Below, in pieces: positions 1-13,106 of a stretch of 64,000 nt of DNA; positions within the stretch are counted from its first letter, which is position 1; every line of letters starts with the position of its first letter. This stretch comes from Phorcus lineatus (Eukaryota > Mollusca > Gastropoda > Trochida > Trochidae): contig OV121094.1 in the NCBI GenBank assembly GCA_921293015.1, positions 40,298,054 to 40,362,053 of the forward strand, read 5' to 3'. A model generated the notes under the pieces. That model was not told where the DNA came from and searched no databases. It worked only from the letters and a program-made list of their open reading frames with translations. Both the position numbers and the translations under genes were made by a program.

Positions 1-1209
1 ATCTCAAAATAGTGAAATTGCATGATTTTCTTTTCTTCTCGTCAATCTTGTTTTTTATCATTTTAATTTCTAAAGCTTTCTTAATCTAACTGTAACGTTC
101 TCTTTATTTTCAAATGGATGAGAATACATCGGAATTAACACAGGTGTTGGCATGCATTCACATTCGGTTATACGTATCGTCTGACAAACCTTATTCAAAT
201 TAAAATTATTGCCATTTGCGATGTACTTGCAATAATATGAAGATCATCAACATCCAAAATGATAATGACTAGGACATTTGTCTGTTGAATTTGGTTTTAC
301 AAGATGATGAGCTTTAAGAAAATGTTATCTGATTACTGAATACTCCTCTAGTCGAGTGACACTTCCAACTGCAGAAACAATGCTGACGTGATGGTGATGA
401 AACCTTTTCCGTTTCCATTTACTGTAGTTACCAAACATTATCATGTATTTCTCTTAACATGATTAACATGTAAATGATACTTTGTAAAGCACGGATAAAC
501 CTTATATGGGATATAGGACTCTATCTTTATTGCCATATTTGACAATTCGAAGTACATTCAAGCATTGAATTCCACTGAATATAACAAAAAAACAACTTTT
601 TTAAAATAAAGTTTACATAGTAAATTTATTAGTACACAACCTAAAGAATAACGATGATTTAAATTTTAATCAACAATCGATTTCTAAACGAATTGTATTT
701 AAGGACCAATGGAGGATAAAATAAACGTTTAGAAAGATGGCCTTCTTTGAATTAATACCGTCGTTAGTTCATATGATTAATAAGGAATTTATTTTTAAAA
801 AACTTGTATAGATTCAAAATGTTCCATTTCATATTTTGATTGGCAATAGGAAAGTTTGATAAACGCTTCATTAGAATAAAAACTTCATTCAATACAAGAT
901 AATTTAAATTTAATGGCACCGAATTTGTTAAAATGTACCAAAAGTTTGGTTTGGTAACAACTGGCATTATTTGTTTGATTTAAATACCAGATATATAGAA
1001 AGAACACATCTTTTAAAAAGTGAACAAATATAACATGTTTGGGATCACACTATGGCAGAAGTGCAGGTTTTTGTTCTAATTCACTATAAATCGTTTATTA
1101 CATGTGGTCAAAATGTGAAGCTCAGCTGTATATAGCATGTATCCAACAAGATATAATTTCTCTGTAAAAGGAACACTTCATACTCTCTCTGTCTCTCTGT
1201 CTCTCTCTG

Positions 1210-1253
<44 letters not shown>

Positions 1254-3385
1254 TAATTAGTTTCTAAGACTTTAAGATGCGTTAGTTAAAACGTTTCACG
1301 TACAGTAAGTCCAATATTTGATAAGGCCAATCACATGATCCTGCGGTGAAGCCTCTATCACAGCTCTCTTGCTTCATACCATGTTCAAAATGTTTGTTAA
1401 TTAAGTAGAGGTCAGAGACTAATTGAATGGCAGTCGGTGTCCTCTGGATTACATTTCCCTACTTGTCAGAAGTCATTGATTATTTTAGGTAGAATAAAAG
1501 AGATGATTTTAAATGTGATGATGATCTACAGTGTAACATTCCTTGACCTTGAGACTTGAGACAATTGTGAAGATGCAAAATGTGCAAAAATACAATTGTT
1601 TTCTGTCAGACACACAAAAGGTTATAACCTTTTGATCGGGTTAGATTTGAATCTGGAATCGAATTTGGAGTAAACATTCATCCTTAACTTTCTTGATTTT
1701 CTCAAAAATGCAGTTTTAAAGACTGTTATTCTTGTTATTCTATAAAGACATCCTATTCGCAAGTGTTACGTTTAAATTGAATGAGAAATGACAGCTATTA
1801 ATGTCCAGTGAATAGGACATATGATTTTAACTTTTGATGTTAATCCTAATATCTGATGGGTTTAATTTCAAGCTAGTACTCATATTACATTTAAAGATGG
1901 AGCCTTTTTTACAACTTCTGACATATTCATATCCATACGCCTCTCCCAACATCTGTCTGAATGATTTTTAAAAAAACTGTCCCTATCAAGAAAATAATAA
2001 GGAAAAGCATGACAAGCACGAGGCCTTGAATTGTAGTTATTTTTTTGGATATACATATGTATATTGGTTTGAGTACAATTATCAAATTTCTTTCTTTTAA
2101 TTTGAATCAGTGTGATTAGTGATTTTGCTTTATTTATTCGTAATTGTGTTCATTGTATTTCTATTATTGTATAAGAACAATGTGATACCGGTTGTTAAAA
2201 TAGATTAATATGTTAATAAGCCCATTGGATGTTGTCCATAGTTGGATACATTATATTTCATGTAGACTCGACGTATTAAGTTAGCAATACAAGCGCATAA
2301 GTTTGGCGAAAGTTAACAGTTGGCAAGTTGTTTACTGACTATTCTTTAAAACTGTTTACATGTTGATTTGTTTTTCTTAATTTCATTTTTAAGGGACTGT
2401 CTTTTTCAGGACTTTGTTCAAAGGATGAATTACAAATATGACGAATTCATGTCAAGCATTATAACACATTATTTGACACAAACTGTACAATGTTACTTTT
2501 CACAATGTGGGTCATAAGATTTTTATTGGTATAGTTAACACTTCAAACGATAACGTTTTACATGAAAATTATAATAGTTGTTTGCAAATTAATCACTTTT
2601 TGAAATATTATGCCGAGCATTAATGATTCATACTTTACATATAGATGATGCAGTGCTTGTGATAACTGTTTTCACCATAATGGAGTTGAAGATTCTTTTT
2701 AAACTCTAAAATTTTAAAAGTGAGGAACATTATGTCGTGATTTTTAGCAAAATTTCATAAATTTAAACAAAGGGTAAATATGAGCAGTGCCAGATGAATT
2801 TATCTCCTCATCAATTGTCAAATATTGAGCAATCCAAATGTAAATTCGATACATTGATGAGGGTTTAATAGGAAGTTCTTATCAGGTGAAGTGGGTATTG
2901 ATAATTGACAACACCTGACTTTCATTCATCTTTGGTAATCTACACGCATATTTTATCACTCATACTCTCTCCAAACACGCGACATTTAGATGTCACTGTT
3001 ATGTAAGAACAACTCGTCTCCCCTAGAAACGAAAGCAGATTATTTTTTTCAAATTTTAAGAGGAAAGGAAATTAGAGTAAATCCATAAGAATCATATCAT
3101 TTGAATAGAAGCTGTCAGAAAGTTAAGACCAATTAATCGCTCATTTTAATTATTTGTTTTTACTGTTTCGAGAGGTTATGAATGGCTGGCTCACTGTTGA
3201 CATTTATTCCAACAGTCATCGTAGTTTGAGGTCACCTTGCTGTCTAGACTGCTTTGTACATTAAGCAATTAGCGCATGCTGTGATTGCTGTATCTTAAGT
3301 TAATACTTAATGGTCACCTACCATGCAGCAGAAGTAAGTCAATTTGATTATATTAAACTAAACATGATGCTCATGGACTTCTTGC
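1..3385. other. AT-rich non-coding stretch, no gene seen
   Basis: No open frame here looks like a conserved protein and no RNA gene is visible. The one longer frame (764-967, minus) has low-complexity AT-driven composition and no recognisable domain. The only structured feature is the CT microsatellite listed separately. Probably intergenic or intronic. Confidence 0.6.
1183..1250. repeat. CT dinucleotide microsatellite
   Basis: A pyrimidine tract begins with interrupted CTCTCTGT units and ends in a pure run of CT repeats. The interruptions in the left half suggest an older, mutated part, and the pure right half a more recently expanded part. Confidence 0.95.
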
Positions 3386-3445
3386 CCTAATGTAGCTGAG
3401 TTGGTAGAACATTCGCTCATAACCAAGTTTCGAGACGTGAAACTT
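3386..3445 (+). repeat. tRNA-derived SINE head remnant
   Basis: TAGCTGAGTTGG at 3393-3404 is an exact match to the RNA polymerase III A-box consensus. It is followed by an anticodon-arm-like stretch (CTCATAACC) and a degenerate B box (TTTCGAGAC, 3428-3436). The spacing between anticodon arm and B box is shorter than in a functional tRNA and the 3' arm does not pair fully, so this is not a tRNA gene. A tRNA-like head followed about 115 bp later by a simple repeat (3560-3610) fits a decayed SINE with a microsatellite tail. Confidence 0.45.
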
Positions 3446-3559
3446 TTGCATTCTTGCCTTGCGCTTAACATTATAAGGAAAAAAACCCTTGATTATCCAT
3501 TCCACTTCTTCTGCTTCATCTTCTTCTTATTATTATTATTATCATTGTTAGTAGTAATT

Positions 3560-3610
<51 letters not shown>
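3560..3610. repeat. TAC trinucleotide microsatellite
   Basis: About 17 uninterrupted TAC units, preceded by a shorter TTC/TTA-rich tract and followed by imperfect TAG/TAC units. Frames reading through it give poly-Leu or poly-Ser strings, which are products of the repeat and not proteins. Confidence 0.95.
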
Positions 3611-3740
3611 TTACTAGTAGTAATAGTAGTATAAGTAAAAGTGGTAGTAGTACTTATTTGATTTCTAATTCTAGAAGATGGTTTTATGGTGTTATCTATG
3701 TATAGTTTTATTGGTGTTTCCTTGACATTGATACATATAA

Positions 3741-6700
3741 ATGAATGCATTTATAGTTGCAGGTACTTGTGATAATAACATTCATCAATGTTTGAAACGT
3801 AGTTCCGAAATAGTTATTGCCTTTGATCCTTCAATTCATCTTTGGGCAAATAGTGTAAGGTCTTTCACTGCAAAACATGAAGATCTCACCATTTGTAGCG
3901 TGCGACACGTCAGGGTTAGATAAAAGGGCAAATTGAGTGAGGTTACTTTCCTCTTAATAAATGGATTCTTCGCTGATGTACTGCATTTTTAGAGTTATTT
4001 GACAATCATATTTCACAGAACTTGCGTACGGTAAAAAAACTTCTAAAGTGAGAGAAATGGATATTTCAGTATAAAATTGTATGTGTCATGAATATAATGG
4101 ACCAGAAACATACACACTCATGTAAGTTAGATACTCAGTACTATTCTATTATTAAAATGTTCATCTTATTAGCTTCCGTCATCATTAGAACGTGACAAAC
4201 ATTCAGTGATAAAAGATCTTCCCTAGATTTAAACTGAACTATCAACAAAAATGTCACATACCTTGAATTTAAACGACAAATGATATAGTGTATCGTGTAT
4301 AGCTTTTACGTGGCCTCGATCTTCACTACACATCCATAAACAAAGACAGAGCTACTGTGATGAGGTTCATTCATCTTCACAGGTCACTACAGTCCAGTCA
4401 TGTTATCAATCCTGGGCATGAACTCAAGGAGACAACACAAGGATTATTCAAATAGGAAGCTTTCCTTTTGAATTGCCACTCATTTAGGGGATATCAGTCT
4501 ATTACTAACTCTTAACTCGCACGATTCCCTTTTTATCAATTTGAACAGCTACCTTGGTCAGCAAATTTTCATTTGGAAGAGAGACTCGACCTGATAAACA
4601 TTAATATTTCTTACTTTTGCAGAAAGAGTGATTCTAAAAAGATAATATTTCAGAATTCATGTGCACATATGTGTTTGTCTAAGTATTATCAAAGTATTGA
4701 ACGATGTGTTCATTACTGCGAAATTGTATTTCTATCAAAATATTTATGTTTCATTCGGAAACATGTTCGGACAATTTGGAAAGCTCGTTCCCAACATACA
4801 AACTAAAAACTGAAGGAAGTTACCTAACAAACCGGTAAAGTCATCACCATTGGCAACACAACTTTTAAAGCACCCATTACATAATTTATGTACGTTTCTC
4901 CTAACATCTAACCTCGTTAAATATTAAGATTTAATTATAGTTTTCATTTATAAACGAGTTAACTGTACAGCGCAGCAAATCGTACAATTACATAAGAAAA
5001 TTGTCAACATAAATTGTCCATGATGGTTTCTAAACAAGGATTAATTATGATTTAGTACTGGCAGGTAGATGCATAAAATACTCAAAAGCAATTTAACTGA
5101 GTAAACAAAATCCTTCACTGTGCCCAACGTATCTATCTACATTCATTTTTCTAATTAGGCTTAGTGGAAATAGGTTGAACATTTAATGACTTTGCAAGAG
5201 TGACGTCTCTCATTACGTAATTATGTCTTTAGAATTTGCAACAACTGTTCCTCCGAAACAATAAAAGTTACTTTAAGATTTTTGATTGCTTCAAAAAAAG
5301 TCGCATGGAATTGTGACCTTAATCTAAAGACACAATTTGCATCTTTGGGCTTATACAGGCTCAAAAAGAATAAATTAGGTATGTTGATGATGAAATAAAT
5401 GATCAATGAAAACATAAATTATTATAATAACAATACATTCTTAGTTATCTATACCGTCAGAGATGATTGAACAAAACTTGTTGCTTACACAATGGTAACT
5501 TAAGTGATAGATGTACGCTATTTTTTTTATCTTACATGTATGCTTAATGTAAATAAATACTTTGCCACAATATGCAAAATTACATTTACATTTTGAATAC
5601 TAAGCATTTTGTCTGCTCATTAAGAGTTAAACATCAGTATGATAGTTGGAAACATTCACATTTATTAGACGGTTAGAGACTTAAATAATTAAAGTTAGCA
5701 ATGTGTTTTAAAACAACTATTCCATACTTTAGAAAATAGTTTGATCAAATGCATCCGCTTTGTTTGATACAATATTCTTGTCATTGTGTTATCAAAGTGT
5801 TTCAATTCAAACTGGGATTGCCTTCTTCACGCTCCGAAAAGTCGTCATATCAATCTCTGTTTTTAGCTCTTTCGTTTAACCCTCTATCATATATAGCTGT
5901 ACATATCACTATCAAATCGGAACTCTATTACCATCGCCCAAAACGGCTATAGTATCTTGTAATTAGGCAATGCTATAGCTGACATTTCAAAATTGTAATA
6001 GTGTTAGAGATATTCGATTTTCACATTCTAAATGATCTTTCAATCTCAAGCATGTTGCAGAGAGCAAGATACTCTCCGTTAATCAAATTAAGAATACCTT
6101 CATTATGTCCAAATGTTATCTATATATCTTAAACGTCTTAGTACGGATGAATGAATCCAGAGAACAGACCCCATCAATTGTGTTGACAGTGATTCATCAC
6201 CTCAGGTCCTCAGATTCCAGTAGTGTTATTCCGCATGTCTGGAGATGCTCACGAAGGAAGGATGTGCTATTTATCTTGAATCTCACTCAAAGAACCGTCA
6301 TGGTGTGATTATCTAGTTGTTCATTTGTATTGTGGTGACCTTTAATTTATTTAAACAAATAATAGGAATGTCTAACGTTATAAAATATGTAATTAGTTTT
6401 CTATTTCAAATGATAATCTTAAAGCATGCATGCATGTATTCAAATGTATAACAGTGATATTAGCATATGAAATGGATATAGTAATGAGTGGTTAAATTAC
6501 TTATTATTCAAATGTTAATAATTTTATTCGTTACATTTTCAATATCTTTGCAGCTTAAGCTTAAACAGATTTACTAGACAATTCATGCAGTATTTTAGTA
6601 AGTAAACATCATTTCATTTAACAAATTCCTGTTGCAACATTACTCCGTTTAACAACATATTAACAGTCATGCATGCAGATGAGAAATACTCTACAGTTCT

Positions 6701-9150
6701 TCCTGTAAACAAAATAATTTCAAATAGTGTGTCATATTAATTTTCATTTGATGACAGTGTCAAATTTTCGAACAAACGACGATTTTAACATAAATATGTT
6801 GCAGCATTGTTTTTTGTCTAGACGTCTATATGTCTTTAAATAGAATATTTCAAATATTGTATAGTAAAGTAAATGTGTTTCTTTTAAGAAACCCTTATAA
6901 CCTCAACTTATGACAAATGGAAGCTTCAAAACAAGCCTCAATATTTTGCATAAAAGTCATATCATTTGTAGCTTTCTCATTCAGAATTCCAATTGTAGAA
7001 AACCCAGTCATATTAATGTCTGAAAATAGCCTCTCGCTTGCTTGAATAGTTACATTCGTGACAAATTTGTGACATTGAGTTTTGGTTTTAGTATCGCTAT
7101 GGGATTTAAAGAAAAGATTGTCATTAAATTGGAAACTGAATGTTGATTCACTAGAGCATGAAATCAATTTCAGACAGCACTGATTCCTATAGAATGGTTA
7201 TTTTATCCTTCTAAAATTTAAATTCCTATTCACAAGTATGACTCTCCCCAAACATTACAACAGCAACAGATTAATTCCATTTTTTAACATTAAGATACCA
7301 TAGGTAAAAAAGAAAAGAAAAAGAAAGAAAGATTAAGAGAAGGATTAAACTGATGTGCCTTTACCGAGGTCTACAGATAATTGTAATGAGGAGTATTCGT
7401 GTCACTTGGGATAATTTTTTGGCTTATTAAAAATGTTTCTGTCTGTTGTTCAGATTTTTATTTATTTATGATATTTTATCATAATTTCAACAAATTAGAT
7501 TTCGTGGGAGAAAATATTATACTCAATGTTGGGCTTCCATAGAAAGGTTGTTCATTTCACATCGGGTCAACTACGACAAAAAATTACGCTAGGTAAGTAC
7601 TATATCCAAACCGGAAGTTCCACATCGGTAAAGTTCAGAGGCTGGAGAAGCATGCTACCCAGTGTTGCACTATTATTTTGAGTTAGAAATTGGTATATTT
7701 TGTCGCTGAAGTGTGAATGCCGATAGGGTAAGGTTAATTGTTAGTTGTCAAATATGAATGAATCGATAACAGACGATTCGATTATGTTGAAGCCGCAAAT
7801 GCGGAAATTCGTTCTAAAAGAGACAGTTTGACATATATGTTGTTATAGCTCGATCGACCTATAGGTCTATAGCTCGAACGAACTATTATAGCTAGATCGA
7901 CCTAGTATAGCTCGTTCGGCGGTTATCCCCCCCGACCTGATAAGTATATGGCATCGAGGTAATATATCCCACTTTATTCTAAGCTGACTTTGCTGACGAC
8001 ATCTGGTAAATCGTCACAGATCTTGACTAACACAAATATATCTATTTAAAGTTTATATTATAAGTAATACTGTGCTCGATTTGACAACGTTTACATGTCC
8101 GCATGGGAAACACTGTTCTTAATAGGTTTAACCTAGGTTAATTGGTTGTTCTATGATTTACTGTGATACCTCTCATGTTGACAGGACAAATCTTCACGAG
8201 AAAAATGCACTGATTTGACTTCCATTGTCTTCTCTGTTTTATACGAGTTTATTAGATCTTTGCAAATGAGTAAATGACATGCAAATGTTCTTTCATACTA
8301 GATGATAATGATGTCATTGTAGAAAATGGATTAGGCTATTGTTGTGGGGTTTTTTCTTTTTGTATTACTTTGAGACATAATATAGAGCGTCAATGGAAAT
8401 TATCACTAGTCCTTTCTAACAAAAGTCATTGGTTTTGGACACAACAAACTAACGTTCCGTGTGGAGAAATGAGGCTGGACACTATCGTGATAATGTTATC
8501 AATTTAAAGCCTACCTTGGTTGTGCTAGGAATGTGTAGAAAGACATTAATCATGATGTATATGCAACACTCAGGCTGTGTTATAAAACATTTTCCGGCCC
8601 GTTTCAAATCCAAATCTGCAGTATCGTTTTATTTGAGCATGTTTTGTTGCCATCAAAGCTTTTCTTTGCGCTTCATATTGTCTTGGCAACAATGTTGTAT
8701 TCAAGACCTTGATCGAGTGTATTTATCAAGACTTGGGTTAAGTAACTAAGGTGTACACCTTAACATTTTCTACTTATGAGATTGTCTTTTTTACAACCAT
8801 CAGAACCATAATTAAACATATTACTGTCTTAAATAAAAAAGAATTGTTTTTAATACAAAGCCATCAAAACTTCCTTTAATAAATGGGTAAAATTATTGAT
8901 TTTTATTGTAAGTCATCATTGTATGCTTGAATTGTTAGTATAATTCAATGATGATATACACATTTCTTTTGATATAAACCGCAGGTCTGCAATATGCGCC
9001 TATTTCAAGAAGACAAGATTTCGAAAGTTTTCTGCAATATCAGTGTATATAAAATATGACACTAGGAAAGTATCTTGTAGAGGTTTTAGGGAAGAATTGT
9101 TATGTCAAGAAATACATGCTCTCTAAATCTTATTTTAATGAGGTGTCATT
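3741..9150 (+). repeat. Duplicated block E, copy 1 (E1)
   Basis: This block is colinear, in the same orientation, with 11,760-17,030. Matching islands include 3878-3950 with 11,860-11,935 (shared words such as GACACRTCAGGGTT), 4310-4340 with 12,335-12,365, 4770-4785 with 12,680-12,700, 5155-5370 with 14,640-14,850, 6100-6250 with 15,495-15,655, 8140-8760 with 15,915-16,580 and 8915-9110 with 16,820-17,010. Divergence is high and small indels are frequent, so the duplication is old. Frames are not conserved between copies, so the block is read as non-coding. A stretch of roughly 1.8 kb (about 6,350-8,130) has almost no counterpart in the other copy. Confidence 0.75.
7560..7990. other. GC-richer island with a clustered TATAGCTCG motif
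   Basis: This patch is noticeably richer in G and C than its surroundings and lies in the part of E1 that E2 lacks. From about 7,846 to 7,925 it holds four related units beginning TATAGCT(C/A)G, spaced roughly 20-25 bp, with self-complementary pieces such as CGATCG and CCTATAGG. A strong 5' splice-site-like sequence, CTAG|GTAAGT, sits near 7,592 on the plus strand. I do not recognise a gene. It could be an inserted element, a regulatory island or a non-coding first exon. Confidence 0.35.
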
Positions 9151-11759
9151 GTTAGAATTCTTTTGTAAAACGCCAACAGTTATCTACAAGAAGAAAAACT
9201 CTCTCAGACGAAAAGATCTAAATCAAATAAAACGAATCCTACCCTTTCCACTTGCACAAGTTGACGTCTCGAAGGTTACTTTAGGACGTTTAAATAGAAG
9301 TTGGCAGATTGATAGTCTATTTATCTGACAGAGACCTGAGGTCAGTACAGACTAAACTGTTCTAATGTGGTGACACATTGTATTTCCAGTGGCACCATCT
9401 AACCTAACCTTAAACTTTTTAGTTTTGAAAATTCTTCTGTTTATATAAAACTTGTACAATTAGACTCCACTTATGACATGTGACACTTGGCTTTTAGAAG
9501 TAAAGTTTCTATTGGTTTTTAACTGCCAAATCGTAGAGGAATTAATTACATATCTTATTGATAACATCATTCATGGAATGTGAAATAGAGATGGGATAAC
9601 ATTTGCATTTACTTAATTTTCTATGTCATCAAAGTTGAATGAGGGGATCATCAGCCGGTTTAATTGCTACAATATTCGGTGAGATTGAAATAGAAATAGA
9701 GATACAATTACATAAATGAAAATGAAGGGAAACTTTGAAACATTTCCAGTGTTACTTTGAATACTTAAAATAAACATTAAAATGAAAGCCCTCGTCATTT
9801 GATGCTGAAATGTTAATAAAATGAATTTTAAAACCACGTTTGACATTAAAACCACCTTCAGGAGCTTTTACTGGACAGTTTACAGTGAAGTATTGGAATC
9901 AAGGTGTAGTAAACATACTAAGCTCAATTCTATCTGATTATTTTAAAATATCATTGGATGAATTCGAAATGTCTTTGTTTGTGTGTGAATATATATATAT
10001 ATATAATGCCGTTCTGAAAGTTAAATGCGTTGAAAAAAGCCATACATTTCTTCACCTAATGCATCTTACCGAGCCATAACCTACTTGCTAACTTTCTTAT
10101 TTAGTGTATTTAGTTCAACATTCCCTGCCTCAAGATAAAGCACCAAAGAAGGAGATGAAATTGTAAGAGAAATTTACATGCTGCCCCAGGGTAACATGAT
10201 GCAATGCACAAAAGACACAAATTATGTTTTGTAATGGCAGAAAGGCAACTTGACAATTAAGCAATAAGTAGTCAAGAAACTTCCGTTTTTCGATGTACGT
10301 CCCTTTCCGATATTACATTAATACTTGACATGTTTCGTATAGCTGATGAACACATATTTTTCTCAAGGTTCAGATAGAAGATGTTTGTAGTATTTCCTTT
10401 TACAATTACAATCAATTTCAAAGTAAACGGTAACATACCCGTTTAATGAAGGAAATGCATATTACTTGGTACTTGTGGTAGAAATTACATGACCTTTTTT
10501 GACAGTTCATTCAATTTGATATTAATAAGTATGATCTGCAATTTGCTTATATTCAAGCCAGAAAATGTTTATAATTGGTGGATCCTTGACTTTTGTGACT
10601 CTAATGGATGTCTTTGCTATTGTAGCGAGCTAGATAATAGAAAAAAACCAAAATGAAGTTTATATGAACTTAATCAAGAATATTGAGAATATAAAAGTAC
10701 AAAATTTTGAGAAGAACTTTTTGCAAAATGTTCTGAAGAGTGATTATGATGCTTCATCAATTTAGTTTCAGAAATAAAAAAAGCTGTTTTTCACCAAACC
10801 ATTTCATGAACAATATAACGAGTACATGATGTTGATATAACGTGTTGTCTGACACTTCTCTGAATCAAGTTTGCTCTCATGTGTATGTATGTGAATGTTG
10901 AATTTTATCTGTCCTTTTCAATCATCCAAAATTTTATTATTTTCATGTTTTAGATATATAGCTAATTAGATACTATACTGATAATACTGATCATGTATGT
11001 ATGAATAACAATTTAACTTATCTTATATAAATTCAAAATCATTGCTATCAATTCAAGCATGATATGTCGTAGAAATGTAGAACGCACATATTTCATGACG
11101 CTTAAAGTTCATGTTATACGGAAAAATGTAGCATCTGTTAGGCATCATAGCTTAGTAGTATTTGAAACACCATTCGTCTCTCTTTAGAAAACATAAACAT
11201 TGAAAAGATCAGTCTCAGCATTTTGCTTTTGAGCAGCTTATTTGTTTAGAATTTTTATTTTCTACAAAAAAGCACACGAAAAGCTACCTATTACCAAATA
11301 ACCATCTTCTTTTATTGTAGATGAAACATTAGTTATGCACATACTTATACAAATTGTGGACATGTAAGACTACGCATAAATCCATTCACAAACTCATTCC
11401 TATCAACGGTGCGCAAATTCCTACAATAACCTTGTTCAGCAACCCTCTTTATTTTATAAAAGGCCCCTCTCTTGTTAAAACAGGAGCTTATTATTCCCGA
11501 GTTTAAACAAGAAAAGTAAATATTTCAATTTTGTTTTACATTTCATATATCAATTACATCTATCCAATAGAAAAAAACACAAATGCAAAAATTCATATCA
11601 TTATTGTGATATTTGTATTCTGACCTTCTTGCACCAAGTGATTTTATTTATACCAGATAATGATAATTGGATACTTAATACAATCCTCTTAATATACAGA
11701 TGATTTTAGTTTTCTTTGACATTATTCAGATAAATGAAAATATTTCTTCAACTACTTCT
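9151..11759. other. Spacer between E1 and E2, no gene seen
   Basis: AT-rich sequence with no recognised coding frame. Frames at 9,667-9,855 (minus) and 9,840-10,079 (plus) show no domain and are AT-driven. A short run of TA repeats lies at about 9,990-10,004. Confidence 0.5.
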
Positions 11760-12868
11760 GATTATACCCAAGATCAAGTTTAAAAACAAGAGTTGAAATA
11801 GCTTTTGCCCTCGAACCATATGGAATTAATTTGATTTGTGTTCGTAAATTTACTGAAAGACATGACGATGCTTAACATTACTTGCGTGTGACACATCAGG
11901 GTTGCATAACAGTGCAAACTGAGATACCTCTATATCTTCAATATGAAAGGTTTTCTGATATGTACCGCCTTTTTAAAGCTATTTTGGATACAGACCAAAA
12001 TAAACAATCCTATAATTCTCATTTCACAGAATATGCATGATACAAAAAGATATAAAATAATTTGATAAAAAGAGAGATTTTGTGTAAAAGTTTAAGTTAC
12101 AACGAGAAATAGAAGGGTGTAGTAACTAAAATACATGTAGCAACAGAAACATTCACGTTTATGTACGTTTAAATTCTCTGCAATGATCTATTAGTCAACG
12201 GGTTAATGTTTTTCTCTAAAAGAAACGTGAAAAATCAGCGAATTCAACAGAATTGTCTCTTACCATGACTAAAGGATAAACAAACATTTCAAGTGCAAAG
12301 ATCTTGTGCAACCCTTGTGCATTACTTTCTAGCTCTTACATGGCCTCTATCTTCACTACTCATCAATATACATAACTATCATTCCTCCGTTGAAAATATC
12401 GCGATTAATTAATCTACAATGTTATTACACATTGTGTCATAACAGCGCGTGGTGAGTGATGTCAGCGATTTCCATGCTTTTCTGTAATACAATTTAGCGA
12501 GTTATAAATAAAATACTAAACTCAAAATCAATAACATTTTATAAAATAGTGAATGTTATCGATAGCTAACTTGCTTTTGTTCGTTAACTACCAAACCCTC
12601 ACTCGTTTCTTAAAAATATCATTTAACTGGAAACCAAAAATTGTATATGCATTTTAGAGAAATCTTATGTCTTATTCCAAAACAATTTGGAAGCTCGTAT
12701 CTTCCCGCAGCCTAAATGCCTTGGTCCAAACGCTAACAAGTTCAAAACATCCCAAACAAAAGCTCTAAGCAACCTAATACATGTTATTCCTTGAGGGGCA
12801 TTTTAGAAGCTGGATTGATGAAGAAGAACGAATTCTTATGGATAGTCAACTTCTTTATTGCATGAATT

Positions 12869-12908
12869 GCGACGTTTCGGTGTAGATACTAACACCGTTA
12901 TCAAGCAC
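12869..12908 (-). ncRNA. Hairpin with hammerhead-ribozyme-like core in the retroelement 3' region
   Basis: On the minus strand, TTGATAAC is followed by a perfect stem (GGTGT/ACACC, loop TAGTATCT) and then GAAACGTC. Penelope-like elements are known to carry hammerhead motifs with a CUGANGA, stem II, GAAA order, and this matches that order. However, the two core bases usually C and G are T and A here, an extra C lies before the stem, and stems I and III cannot be assigned. It is therefore best read as a degenerate or non-canonical remnant. Confidence 0.4.
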
Positions 12909-13106
12909 GTGATATATATGATTCGATGAAGGCAAATATATGAATACATGAGATGATGTTTTTACAATTAAATGGTTTGATGTTCATATTGTTTTAATAA
13001 GGAGTATTTACAGTGGAAAGTAGTTTATACAAGGAACAAGGTTGATGTACAGGATATGATAGGTTGAGTAAACAGATGATGATGGAAGCCTATATAAAGT
13101 AATGGA

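Noticed and set aside
3386-3460. Functional tRNA gene
   Set aside because: A perfect A box is present, but the variable and T-arm region is too short and does not pair. It is better explained as a SINE head.
3401-3750. Frames giving poly-Leu and poly-Ser proteins
   Set aside because: They are translations of the TAC microsatellite and neighbouring simple sequence.
6895-7167. A 90-residue minus-strand frame
   Set aside because: Lies in the part of E1 absent from E2, and shows no domain, no splice context and AT-driven composition.
8459-9328. Frames of 90-96 residues in E1 that could be genes
   Set aside because: The homologous DNA in E2 has indels and stops in the same frames, so the similarity is at the DNA level only.
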